64,000 nucleotides of DNA from Hyphodiscus hymeniophilus (taxonomy: Eukaryota > Ascomycota > Leotiomycetes > Helotiales > Hyphodiscaceae): assembly GCA_016508695.1 (NCBI GenBank), contig VNKQ01000002.1:2046001-2110000 (forward strand). The letters are read 5' to 3'. Position numbers and translations under genes: made by a program. Numbering within the stretch: the first letter of the stretch is position 1; each line of letters begins with the position of its first letter. Of the stretch, positions 23,955 through 35,033 are shown piece after piece. The notes under the pieces were generated by a model. That model saw nothing but the letters and a program-made list of their open reading frames with translations, did no database searches and was not told the DNA's origin.

Positions 23955-25208
23955 ATGCCTATTCATATTGCTGCTGAGGCCTTTTACAATGGCTTCCCCA
24001 ATTTACCTAGTTGGTGGACAATGCTACAGGTGGCCACTGTCTTTGCCGTCGTCGCACTGCTGAAATGGTACTCAACAGGAGCTTCCAATAGCTCAGAAAG
24101 GAACATGCATGGGAAAGTTGTGATGATAACAGGGGGTACATCTGGTATTGGAGCATCGGTGACATCAAATTTGGCAGAGCGAGGAGCACAGATCGTCCTT
24201 CTCACGCATCAACCACCCTCGGACATGTTCATCGTCGATTACATCGAGGACCTACGAGAACGAACAGGCAACGAAATGATATATGCCGAACAAGTCGATC
24301 TATCCTCCTTATATAGCATACGTCAATTTGCAACAAAGTGGATTGACAATGCGCCCCCACGACGGCTTGACATGATCGTTCTCGCTGCAGCCACCCTGAC
24401 ACCACCTGGGAAACCTCGTGTTTTAACACGAGAAGGATTGGAAGAGACTTGGATGGTCAACTACCTCGCCAACTTCCATCTTCTCAGCATATTGAGTCCC
24501 TCCATCCGAGCCCAACCTCCCGACCGAGACGTCCGAATTCTTTTCGCGACCTGCTCATCGTATATCCAATCACCGCCGGTGGACGACGGAACCGTGGCTA
24601 TGAAGCAGAAAGAATGGTCTCCCTCGAAAGCGTACGCCAGGAGTAAGTTGGCTTTGATGATTTTCGGGCAAGCTTTCCAAAAACATTTGGATGCATACAA
24701 GAGACCTGACGGAATGCCGATGAATTCGCGGGTGGTGTTCGTGGATCCAGGATACTCGAGAACACCTGGTATGCGGCGCTGGCTGACCAGGGGAACTCTG
24801 TGGGGATTGGCGATGTATTTGTCAATGTGGCAGGCTGCCTGGATGTTGTTGAAAAGTGCAGAAGGAGGAGCGCAGAGTTTTCTTTATGCTGCGATGGAGG
24901 CTACTTTAGGGAGAGGGCCTGGAGGAAAGTTGATAAAAGAATGCCTTGAGCTGGACTTTGCGAGGGTGGATGTGAAAGACGAAAAGATAGCCAAGAAGCT
25001 ATGGGAAGGGAGTGAGAAGCTGATTGAACGGGTGGAGAGGGAGGAAGCTGTTCGGAGGGCGTTGGAGAAAAAGGAATTCGAGGAGCTGGAGAGAACAAGA
25101 ACTCAAACTCAAACTCCGGCAGAGAAGCCGGGGGCGAACAAAGAAGCTGCTGGCGGTGGAACGGAGAACAAAAAGTCGAAGTCCCGAAGGCAGCGAAAAG
25201 CGAAATGA
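23955..25208 (+). CDS. Env9-like short-chain dehydrogenase/reductase
   Basis: Single exon, 417 residues. It starts with an amphipathic region and one hydrophobic helix (MLQVATVFAVVALLKW), then a Rossmann fold with the cofactor motif TGGTSGIG, and the active-site YARSK (Tyr-x-x-x-Lys). In place of the usual NNAG the motif reads AAAT after LDMIVL. The C terminus is a long charged coiled coil ending in a Lys/Arg-rich tail. The membrane anchor and extended tail resemble yeast Env9 (YOR246C), a lipid-droplet oxidoreductase tied to vacuole and lipid-droplet biology, and related retinol-dehydrogenase-like proteins. Substrate is unknown. Confidence 0.8.
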   Translation: MPIHIAAEAFYNGFPNLPSWWTMLQVATVFAVVALLKWYSTGASNSSERNMHGKVVMITGGTSGIGASVTSNLAERGAQIVLLTHQPPSDMFIVDYIEDLRERTGNEMIYAEQVDLSSLYSIRQFATKWIDNAPPRRLDMIVLAAATLTPPGKPRVLTREGLEETWMVNYLANFHLLSILSPSIRAQPPDRDVRILFATCSSYIQSPPVDDGTVAMKQKEWSPSKAYARSKLALMIFGQAFQKHLDAYKRPDGMPMNSRVVFVDPGYSRTPGMRRWLTRGTLWGLAMYLSMWQAAWMLLKSAEGGAQSFLYAAMEATLGRGPGGKLIKECLELDFARVDVKDEKIAKKLWEGSEKLIERVEREEAVRRALEKKEFEELERTRTQTQTPAEKPGANKEAAGGGTENKKSKSRRQRKAK

Positions 25209-26418
25209 GCAAATTGCATTGTTCAACATGCCCTTTAAGCATAGCGATGGAGTCATTGCCGGAATCTGATTTACAATGTTGGTTCGTACCGATGCAATCA
25301 ATGCAAATGTCGAGACTGCCGCTCGTTTCCCTTCCGAGGGTCAGATCACTTTGGACAGCCGTCGTTGCGGTGGGTTTGAATCCATAATAACACGTGCGTA
25401 ATGCATCGGTCCGTGGGGTGGTCATTCGAGGGGAAATATAAGAGGGAATATGATATGAGAAGGGCAACTGTTTATGATGGGAGTTCACAGGCATGGGGCT
25501 TGAATGAGTATTCTAGCGAGCGCCAGGTATTGCCGTGAAATTTATGGAGGCAACCAAAGCTTGACTGAGATAGTCATAATAATAAAATGAGGGCTTAGTC
25601 AATGGATAGACTTGGGAAAGAGTCCCCAGAAATTGCACAGCTATCTACAACCTTTCCCTACGACTTTTCAAAGGAAGCAAAGCCAAGTGATACAGGTTTT
25701 GAGCATTTGAGTATATGTGATCGCTCGAGACGAAGGATTCTTTGACCCCGAGCTTCATATGTCGACGCTGCTGTGTTCTCCTAACGAGCGTTCCTTTGCG
25801 GCCCAGAAATTCTGCAAATAATGTACGCCTACATTTCTCTCCTTGGTCTATCCATGGAACCGATATCCTCGGTATGAATAGTCGAAACCATATTGCTTAA
25901 AATCTCCTGGACAATTTGACTAAAATATTTTTGAGTATTTTTACAAATTCATGTCTTCTGTAAGACCACCTTCGACAAGAAGAGTATCTCCAGCCTCCGC
26001 TCCAAGGCCATCATCACGTGCTCTTGACAATTCGATGTATTTCGTGAGAAGACGGGTTTCTCTCCCGTCTCCACCAGAATTGCGGTTCATTGCGCGAGCA
26101 AATTGAACAGATACTAGTAGAGGAAAGGGGAGATGGAGAAGGAGAAGGATGTGAAGGCGAAAACTCCGGCAACCCTCGGCTTATTGAAATGTTACTGTGG
26201 TTTGCCGAGACCGGATTCTCGTAAAATGACGTGCCGCGGCTCGAGGGTTGAACATTCTCGAGATTGTCCATCAACACAAAATACAATTATCATCAACAGC
26301 GTCATCTCTTTTCCTCATCAAATACAACGTTTCCTCACGATCCGACGCATCCACGACCCGGAATGACAGCTTCATATCACATCAGATAACGTACCTAGAG
26401 CCATTCGGGCTGCAAGGA
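25209..26418. other. Spacer upstream of the mitochondrial carrier
   Basis: 1.2 kb without a convincing gene. The 3' 300 bases are the likely promoter and leader of the carrier gene; short upstream ORFs (for example the ATG at 26133) lie here. Nothing else recognised. Confidence 0.45.
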
Positions 26419-27626
26419 ATGCCCGTGGCCATCAACCATGCCTCTCCACCCGCGATGCTGACGGGCAGATCACGAGAGGTGGAAGCCGCTGAGCGCAAGA
26501 CTCTTGCAATATGTCCTACGGATGATGATGCGATAGCTCCAAAGTCGAAGAAACCCAACAAGCAGAGCTTTGACTACATATGGAGGTCAGCAGTAGCGGG
26601 GGGTTTGGCGGGGAGTGCGGTATGAGGCTCTTGAAGTTAGGAGGAAATGAGATACTGATGGTAGTTGAATAGGCAAAAACAGTCGTCGCCCCTCTCGATC
26701 GCGTGAAGATTCTCTTCCAAGCCAGTAATCCCCAATTCGCGAAATATACCGGCTCCTGGTTTGGCGTCGTGACGGCTATGAAAGATATCTACAAAGACGA
26801 CGGCCCAAGAGGTCTTTTCCGTGGGCACTCTGCGACTCTCCTTCGAATCTTTCCTTACGCAGCAATTAAATTCCTAGCCTACGAACAAGTTCGTACAGTC
26901 ATGATTCGCGGCCCAGATCAAGAAACGCCCATACGCCGCCTACTCTCAGGATCCTTGGCAGGTGTTACAAGTGTGTTCTTTACCTATCCACTTGAGGTGA
27001 TAAGAGTACGATTAGCATTTGAGACGAAGAAGGATAGCAGGAGTAGTTTAAGTGATATCTGCAAACGTATATACAAGGAAGAGCCGCCGAAACTGAGGCT
27101 CCCTATTGCTAGTGGTACGCCTGCTGTGGTAGCGAATACTGTGGAAGCCGTACAACATATCGCCCCTCGGTCTGGGCTCTCAAATTTCTATAGGGGGTTC
27201 TCTGCCACGATTATGGGCATGTTACCCTACGCGGGAATGTCCTTTCTCACGCACGATACAGCGGGCGATATCTTACGGCATCCAAAGATAGCGCAGTATA
27301 CAACTCTTCCGAAGCCCGACTCATCACCTCCTGGCAAGCCCGCTCCCTTACGATCATGGGCCGAGTTATTTGCAGGTGGAGTTGCTGGACTGGTTTCTCA
27401 GACATCGGCATACCCACTGGAAGTAATAAGGAGGAGGATGCAGGTGGGGGGAGCAGTTGGAGATGGACATCGATTGCATGTTGGAGAAACAGCGAGGATG
27501 ATTTTCAGAGAGAAGGGAGTTATGGGCTTCTGGGTGGGACTGAGTATTGGGTATGTGAAGGTTGTACCCATGGTCGCAGTAAGCTTTTATGTTTACGAGA
27601 GGGGCAAGACTTGGTTAGGCATATAG
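26419..27626 (+). CDS. leu5: Mitochondrial carrier, Leu5/SLC25A16 type
   Basis: Exons 26419-26619 and 26673-27626 flank a 53-base intron; 384 residues. Three repeats of the SLC25 fold are seen, each with its Px(D/E)xx(K/R) signature: PLDRVK, PLEVIR and PLEVIR. The N terminus of about 55 residues is polar. Sequence blocks such as AKTVVAPLDRVKILFQ and GHSATLLRIFPYAAIKF fit the Leu5 group, needed for coenzyme A (or a precursor) in the mitochondrial matrix; the human relative is the Graves disease carrier. A loop in the second repeat is longer than in yeast, as is common in filamentous fungi. Subfamily is by resemblance. Confidence 0.9.
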
Positions 27627-28678
27627 ATGAGGTCTCCATAGGACTGGCGTTATGGACAAATGAAGCACGTTTAAACAGCTGATTCATTCTTTCGTTCCGT
27701 CGTGTAATTCCCCTTCGTGAGTGGCTCTGGATCTACTTTGCCTCATGAAAGTAGCCTTTACACGACCAAGAGCTCTCGCATTGCTTTTTCTATTACGAAT
27801 CTTCTTCTCCCCAAAAACTCAAATTAAACAAGACTTTTAAGTTTTTGTCCTCCTGGCAAACCCTTCGGTCAGGTAAGGCTGCTTCTACCCCTACTGAGTG
27901 GGTTGAACGTGGTTTTGTTGCGGATATGATGTGACTATTTTTTTACTTGTGCGGCCTCCTTTTCTAAGCGAGTCGACTCCTCCCCCATCCGCTCTTGCTC
28001 CATTCCCATAGGTAATCTCCTTGTCATGAGAGTCGTGACGGCAAAGCGCACATTTACTTCTTTAGGCGAGATTCTACACAGCTCACCATAAAATAATGGC
28101 GTCAATACGAGTACTCAAACTCAATACAGGGTGCACTCCCATATCCACCAAGGAGATGAGTCAAGGATCAATAGGAATTGGGAGATTTGAAGAGAAAGCT
28201 GGGATAGAAGTGTGAGGAGGGCTATTATAGGGACGATGGGGTAACGAGCGCGAGTGGCTAGTAGAGTAGATAATTATTAGATTGTTGACACAATATGCTT
28301 CCTGAATCCCCAAATGTTGGCCCCGTCCTTGCTGAAGAGGCCGACAGTACCTCGAAAGGTGTTCATTTTACCCGGTGAGATGTGACTTATTACACTCGAA
28401 GCGCGATCCAGCAGTTGCAGGACCCAATTCCCCCTGGGTCTACACTACATAATCACCGGGCTCATTCGGCAACCTTGAAGCCTGCTTCAGTCACCATTCC
28501 ATGAGATCGTGCTTGATGATCCGACTACTGATTTCGTGACGAGACACTGGAACGCACTGCCATTTACCGTTTCATCCTTCTGAGTCAGAGTTGGTCTGAG
28601 GGCGAGACAGATTGTGTGTATCGTGCACGGTAGGACAATCATGAGTCCGCAGCTCGTAAATGCAATAAGCGCCCAGCG
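27627..28678. other. Spacer between convergent genes
   Basis: 1.05 kb between the carrier stop and the F-box gene stop, so it should hold only 3' regions. No coding frame above 60 codons looks real and no RNA gene is seen. Confidence 0.5.
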
Positions 28679-30232
28679 TCAATACCAAGTGTGTCCTTCC
28701 TCACCCTTATTCATCTTGCTCGGATTCAAATTCAAGATTGTCTGGCCCGGAATCGTAACACCGGACTGACTCTCAAAAATTCCAGAAAGAGCCCTCTTCC
28801 CAATCGTATCAAAGGAGTCAATATTAGATTGCCCATTACAAGCTGCCCACGGTCCTTCGGCGGGGTTCCGTCCATCCCCAAGATCACTCCACCTCGTTAC
28901 GATAATGGCTTGCTTGAACTGATTGTCCGGATCAGTTCTGTCCTCGGCAAGCTTCAGCTCGATCAAGTACTCTGTAGGGCACTGAGGACATCGACGCATT
29001 GGTCGACATCTCGAGCATTGCGTGACGAAGTAGTTCGGGTTCCGGAGTGAGAGCTTGACTGCTGGTCCTTTCTGCAACTGCTGCCTTACCGTCTCTTTAG
29101 GTTTGACGACGTGATCTAAAGCACATTTGCAGATGTTCATAAGCTCGCCGTCACGCCAGTGTGCGCAGACGGAGAAATATGGGAAGTAATCCTCTCGAGA
29201 GTATAGGAGATGGCGCTGACCGCTGATTGGGAGATCTGGTGGTGCGAAGGTCCGGCTTACAACACGGAGAAGCAGGCGACCTTTGTGGACATAATATCGA
29301 GTTTGATGCATCCATTCGCTCTCTCGGTCTTTATAGCGTCGTGAGAGTGTGTCTGCTGAGATACCATACTGAGGTCCAAAGCGCTGAGCTCGCATAACGA
29401 GCTGAACGAATGAAAACGGAAGATGATGACCAGTTGTCAAACGTGCTCGAGATGGTGCATAAGCGACATTAGTAGCATGCGGACAATCGAAGATCGGGTT
29501 TAGAATTCTGGTAGCTTTTAGGGTTTCCTGACCCTTTTTGATTCGAAGATGGTATTTGGCGCAGGGGAAGCATAACAGATGATCTGGTAGAAGGTGATCC
29601 ATTCCAACCAAGAACTTGACTTTGTACTCATGATTCTCAGGATCTTCGAGAGCAACCCATGGAGCTGGACCAAGTAGTTTCCATAAGGTTTTGCTAGAAA
29701 TCGCCAGGTTGGCAACATCGTCTGGAGTCAGGTGATCTGCGATATGATCCCAGAGTTCCGGGGATAGACTTGCAATCATCGGCTCGCCTGGCTTCCGATA
29801 TGGCTGTACTCCCAGTATTTTTTGGGATAGAGAGTCGAGGGAATCGAAAGACTCATGATGAGCTAGCCCATGCAACAGGCCAGTATGATCGCGTTCTCCC
29901 GTTTGCTCATCGATTTGCCATTCTTGATCGCAATCCGTGGGAGCATATTGACTCCTGAGAGTACTTCCTCCGATTGATCCCTCTCGTGCATGTGCTTTGA
30001 GTAGCTCAGGAGTGGATCCGGTAGATGGAGGAAGCTTTTGCAATCTTGACCTTGGCTTCCCACCGCCGAAAGCGTTCGCGAAGCGTGACTTAAATGTTCT
30101 CTTACTTGGAGTACTTTCGGTCATTATGTCCTTCCTGAGATGGAAGAAACGGATTTCAATAAAAATCTGCTTCGATTTCCAATTCTGGTTCAAAGGAAAG
30201 TGATAGTTATGATGTTGCCTCGACCACTTCAT
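28679..30232 (-). CDS. F-box protein with Cys-rich C-terminal region
   Basis: Single exon. The frame opens with ATG at 30232 (517 residues), but the natural start is more likely the ATG at 30124 (MTESTPSKRTF, 481 residues), which begins the Ser/Arg-rich N terminus usual for fungal F-box proteins. The F-box is visible in the first third (IASLSPELWDHIADHLTPDD then VANLAISSKTLWKLL). Downstream are Cys-rich motifs CFPCAKYH and CSRCRPMRRCPQC that could bind zinc. F-box proteins bind Skp1 and bring substrates to SCF ubiquitin ligases; the substrate here is unknown. The gene is followed upstream on the same strand by another F-box gene. Confidence 0.8.
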   Translation of the reverse strand: MKWSRQHHNYHFPLNQNWKSKQIFIEIRFFHLRKDIMTESTPSKRTFKSRFANAFGGGKPRSRLQKLPPSTGSTPELLKAHAREGSIGGSTLRSQYAPTDCDQEWQIDEQTGERDHTGLLHGLAHHESFDSLDSLSQKILGVQPYRKPGEPMIASLSPELWDHIADHLTPDDVANLAISSKTLWKLLGPAPWVALEDPENHEYKVKFLVGMDHLLPDHLLCFPCAKYHLRIKKGQETLKATRILNPIFDCPHATNVAYAPSRARLTTGHHLPFSFVQLVMRAQRFGPQYGISADTLSRRYKDRESEWMHQTRYYVHKGRLLLRVVSRTFAPPDLPISGQRHLLYSREDYFPYFSVCAHWRDGELMNICKCALDHVVKPKETVRQQLQKGPAVKLSLRNPNYFVTQCSRCRPMRRCPQCPTEYLIELKLAEDRTDPDNQFKQAIIVTRWSDLGDGRNPAEGPWAACNGQSNIDSFDTIGKRALSGIFESQSGVTIPGQTILNLNPSKMNKGEEGHTWY

Positions 30233-30710
30233 ATATTAAGACTCTGAACTCCGGCTTAGTCGGGCGCATTAATCACTGACGGTGCATATCTAGCGTCGAA
30301 ATATATCACGTGATCACGGGCCTAAAGAAGCCTGGTGAAATGAAGTATGTATGTTGATTACTCAGTGCAGATGTTTGACCACCAATGGACAAACTTCTCT
30401 TGCTACCGTGGGGCTGGAGTTGAACCGCGAGGGATGATCTAAGTTTTTGAAAAGGAGGTTGGGAAAAATGGATTCAATTTCACGCCTAAATGTTTTTATG
30501 GATCTACGATAAACAATAATTCTACAGTATGTCGACGACATGAGACGGATTTCACTCTTGGAAGATATGTTCGTAGCTTGATTGGATGGGTCCAAAGTCA
30601 AGTGAAGTGAAATCAATTCAAATAAAAGCCCTTGCAGAAAATTAAAGCGCATGAGGAGAACATGAAGAGCACCAACGAACAGATCATCAAACCACCTCGA
30701 TCAAAACCCC

Positions 30711-33700
30711 TCAATTCGCTCTTCCCTTCCCTTTGCCAATGATGGGACTCTGTAAACTTGGAAACTCGTCCTCCACTACATCAGAAATACTATTCTCCGG
30801 GCGGCTGCGCTCTTCGGCCAAGCTCAGCTGCAGCGCGAAATCCAAGTCATCCGCTAAAATGGCATTCTTGCTCGAGGCACCGGGACCATTCATTTGAGCT
30901 CTGTATTTCGAAGCCTGACTCGTAGATGGTGACGAAGATACAGATCGTCGGGTCTTTTTTGTCTTGTACGTGATCGGAATATCGTACGCACCACTGCTCT
31001 TCTCGCGAGGAGAACGACCCCCAGAATCAACACCATCCATAAGTGAGAGTCGAATAGCTTCTTCCAGATCATGGTCGAACTGCTCATCGGACTTGTGCTT
31101 CGGAGATGGGACTGACTTGCCCTGAACGCTTCCCTCAGGAGTAACCGTATTGCTAGTAGTCCAACCACTTTGGATAGCAGAGCTATCACCACCATCGGCA
31201 GCGTAGCCAGCATCGCTAGTCCGGAGCTCTTCGTCCTTCTGGAAAGCCTCAGCAGAAATCATTTCTGCGTATTTCAAAGCTTCTTCTTCGCTTAATCCTC
31301 CCAAGCCTACACCAAACCGTCCTCGGAGTCTAGCTTCCTCCCTCGATCGTCGAGCTTTCTCCTGCTTGAGTTCTTCCTGTTCTGTCGCAATATAATCCAT
31401 CAACGCGCCTCGGCCAGTGTTGGTGAATCTGTCTGGGCCGCCATTACTTCCACGCTCGTTTGAACGTCTGAGGCGACGTTTTTTGCTTTGGTATTGATCA
31501 GCTGCAGAAGAACTGTACGACCAATAGCGAAGATGTGTCCCAAGAGAGACCATTCCTCGCAACACAGTTGGGTCAGGGTCGAGGGCGATGGCACCAGCAG
31601 CGTAGAGATTGATGCCAACACCTTGTATTGACGCTTGGGCTTGCACCAAACGACGTCGAGCGCGGGATGAGAATCGAGAGTTTAGAGTTCGGACTGGCTG
31701 GAGAGTGGAAGCTAGCGGATCCCACGTCTGAACAAGACCGTCATTGCCACCGTGAACAAGGTACAAAGCTGAGACGGCAAGACAGGATATCTCAGGTGAA
31801 TCTGTTTGGATTGTCCGTAGAGATTGAAGTTCGTTCGTTATGGCAGAATTCGCAGATTGGGGACCCCGCATGTTCCACAATGTTACAGTACCAGTCTTTG
31901 TCCCGACGGCGAAAAAGCGAGCCCGATGACCAGGAATCTGAGCTCCCGGTGATGTTCCTCGATCGGATGGAGTAGCGAAAGGAGAAGAGAGAGTGGCATC
32001 GCCATTGACAGTTTTCAAAGGATCTTCATCAACAGTCAACAATGCATATGTAGACATGTCGATTGCGCAAGCGGTTATCTGAAGTCCAGGACGATCTTTC
32101 AAGGAAAGAATAGAGCTTCTCCACTCCTCTACGAGAGCAACAGAGCCTATCTCAGTGACCGCTGGACTTCCCGGAAGGCTGAATGTTCGATCGGGGGATA
32201 TGTCCCTCACAGGGCTAGTCACCTTGCTTCCACCAAATACAGATGCCATTGGTGATTGCTGTGGCGATGCGTCTCTTTGGGGGCTTATAGTCGTGCCGTC
32301 GCCAAACAAAGAAGCCATTGTCACAGTCTTTGGTGCGAGTGGAGGAGTCTTGGGTTGTGGGTACTCTTCGAGAGACGCTTGCCCTGACTTCCATCGAGTA
32401 AATCTCTTGATCTCGGCAGCCTGTCCTTCCAGTCCGCACTTAACAACGAAAATGGCTTCCCCAGCTCCATTTCCATCGTCTCCAGCAAAATCGACTTCCA
32501 ATTTGCGCCGCATATCCCATCCTTCGCAGATCTTGCGAAAGTGTGCCGGACGGTAGTTGAGGAACTTCTCAATCTCTTTGGTCTCAGCGACGATTTGTGC
32601 TTTGGACAGACGCATCAATGTCGAAGACGACCTAGGCGAGTAACTCCCATGAATCTCATTCTCGTGATATGGATCATCTTTTGCAACACGGCGAGTGGAT
32701 TCGACAAGTTGCCAGTAAGCACTACGGCCTGAAAGCCAGGCGTATTTCACTGATTCGTGCTCGTCAGACCTCACATCAGCAAGGCCAAATGACGGTGTCG
32801 CGGTAAGGTAAAACACCTCGCCAAGGGCATTCAAAACCACGGCCCATATTCGATGAGACGCTTTCCTGTTCGCATCATATGAGTCGTCAAGTTTGATACA
32901 AACAATTGGAACTCCAGGACTGAGGACCCACTGTGCCGTCATCTGGCCTCTTCCAATGCGTCGACCCAAGGGGGTGTCGGCACCAAGAGAATACGCTGTG
33001 ACGACTCCCAGCGTTGAACCAGTCATGATACCGATTAGGCCGTCTGTAGTGCTGGGCACAGAATTCGATTTCGCAATCCAGACGGCAGAGATCGCCTCTG
33101 TAAGAGCAGGCACATTTGGAATGCCGGCATAGTAATCTGCAAGATTGGGGGGCAGGCTCAGAAACCGTCCACGCATTTCTTCTGATGATCGAAAATAGGT
33201 CAAGCCTCCTGGGAAGCCTTCACCGTAGACCATGCCGAAAGGTTGGCTCAGGTCCATCGAATTTGGAAGGCCCGCTGGTCCGTCACCAACTCCGTATGAC
33301 TGGTCACCAACGAAAAGGTCAGCAAACTGGGGCAAACCTTGAGGGTCTGATAAGCCCCAATTGTCAATCTTGCCAATATTGGGATCACTGGTACAAGCAG
33401 AACCAGTCTCGTCCGTTCCATGTATGAACCGCGGTGATTTCTTTCCCTTGCTAAAAACAGCATGTATATGATTCACGGTTGCGAATAATTGAGAGTTGTA
33501 GGTGACAACTGCGTTGGTGTTATTCGCAGCACTGTTGGTTCGAGAAGAAGCACCGTGGCCAGGAGCAATCTGAGCGGGCTTGCCGCGTCCAAGACTGCGC
33601 AAGAGTCTTGTTCGTAGAATGTATTCACTGCGCCATGACGAAAGAGCTGTCAGCCGCGTGAACAGTCGCTGCTCGGATCGGAGTTGTTCCCGTTCTTCCT

Positions 33701-34347
33701 GATCTGAGTTACGGCGATTGACTTGTGAGGATAGCCCATCAAGCTCCGCGTCTTGCCCGGGGAAGAATCGGGAAAATGCAATGCGCCAGGCATGGGGAGT
33801 CGTAACTAGGCTGTAGAATCGACGAGAAACGAGTGACACCGCTGACAGTGAGGCTGCAGGCAAATGGGAAAGAATATGCGTTAAAACCTCTGTAAACCCT
33901 AAATTAGTCACAGTGCGTGGAGCCTAAGAAGTAATGGCACATACCGTTTGGGAACGCATCTAGTTGCACTCCGTCTAGGCCGTTGTTCTTTTTCTTTATG
34001 ACCTTGAAACCAGGGCCTTCATTCTGCTTTCTAGGGGGCGATTGCAACAAAGCGTTCTCATAGTCGGAAATTCGTTGGAAAGAAGGTTTTAGTTGTGTAT
34101 CATTCTTATCGCCAAAACTCAATCGTCGTAACTCATCGTGTAAGCTGGTGTCTCCAGGAGAGCTCGCCTGAAGTGCGTCTGACGCTGGGTTTGAGTCTGC
34201 AGAGAGACGGTCCTCTTGTAGAGGATCGCGTACATCTGCGGACTGCAGTTCTTCTGGACAGATGCCATATTGGGAGGCGTTGATGAATTCTGATGCGTTG
34301 GATGTGGTAGTGGTATGTGTAGAAATTTCGGTGGGCTCTGGTTGCAT
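30711..34347 (-). CDS. ufo1: Ufo1-like F-box/WD40/UIM protein (SCF receptor)
   Basis: Exon 1 34347-33945, exon 2 33898-30711, with a 46-base intron, give 1196 residues. Exon 1 encodes a polar N-terminal region; the splice completes an F-box at about residues 135-175 (FTEVLTHILSHLP, SLVSRRFYSL). The middle 600 residues have WD40-like blades (TGTVTLWNMRG, GGNDGLVQTWDP). The C terminus has two clear ubiquitin-interacting motifs, EEAIRLSLMD near 1076 and LDFALQLSLAEE near 1150, and a weaker one (EEEALKYAEMISAE). Yeast Ufo1 has this same F-box, WD40 and UIM arrangement; it recruits substrates such as Ho to SCF and uses the UIMs for its own turnover and Ddi1 binding. This supports orthology in architecture, though sequence identity was not computed. 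Confidence 0.88.
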
Positions 34348-35033
34348 ATAATTGAGGGTGGGAGACTTGGGGTTGTATGTATGACTGAGCCCTTGATGTT
34401 TGGGTCAGTCTAAGGATTCAAGATGGCTTTGGGGTTGCGGTCGAACTTGTTGATGGTGTTGTATTAAAGGAGGGAATATTTCGACGCGGTGACGTGAGGA
34501 CTCAATTTCACGTGACCAGAAACTAATCCAAATCTGGCGAAAGTTCCTCTCGTCTCCTGAATGATAAGTTGGCATTGTGTTCTTTACAAACTTCCAATGT
34601 CTATGATGCAATGGGTCATTTAGATCTATTGTGTCATCCTAAAAGTCAAAAAGCACAGAATGTACATCAAGCTCATGAAAATGCTTTTACTATCAATCGG
34701 TCTACAAGATGTCCTGATGGACACCACGAAATTCCTACACTTCTGATTCTTGAATCACAAGACCAAGACAAGAAACGGTGCCATTGCCGTGCCAAGGTAA
34801 GAAAGTGAAGTCCCCATGAAGTTCGCCTATATGGGGAACCTTGCGCAAATGTTCGACATGGAAGTATGATTGGGTCAGTCCTGGACTACTTCAAGTAAGG
34901 TACTCCAGACGATGTCCACATGATTGCTCCTCAAGCTTCAAAGCCCTACCATCACCTTCAATGCGGTGTTCGCCCCATTATTCCATGATTAACGCTACGA
35001 TGCAAGGTCGAAATTATACTTTAATTTCACATA
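34348..35033. other. Spacer between two minus-strand genes
   Basis: 686 bases between the Ufo1 start and the stop of the zinc-finger gene. The part near 34350-34560 is the likely Ufo1 promoter. Short frames with no recognisable content. Confidence 0.5.

Noticed and set aside
24901..25494. 197-codon minus-strand frame
   Set aside because: Antisense to the charged tail of the Env9-like dehydrogenase, where Glu/Lys codons give Ser/Phe/Leu-rich reverse frames.
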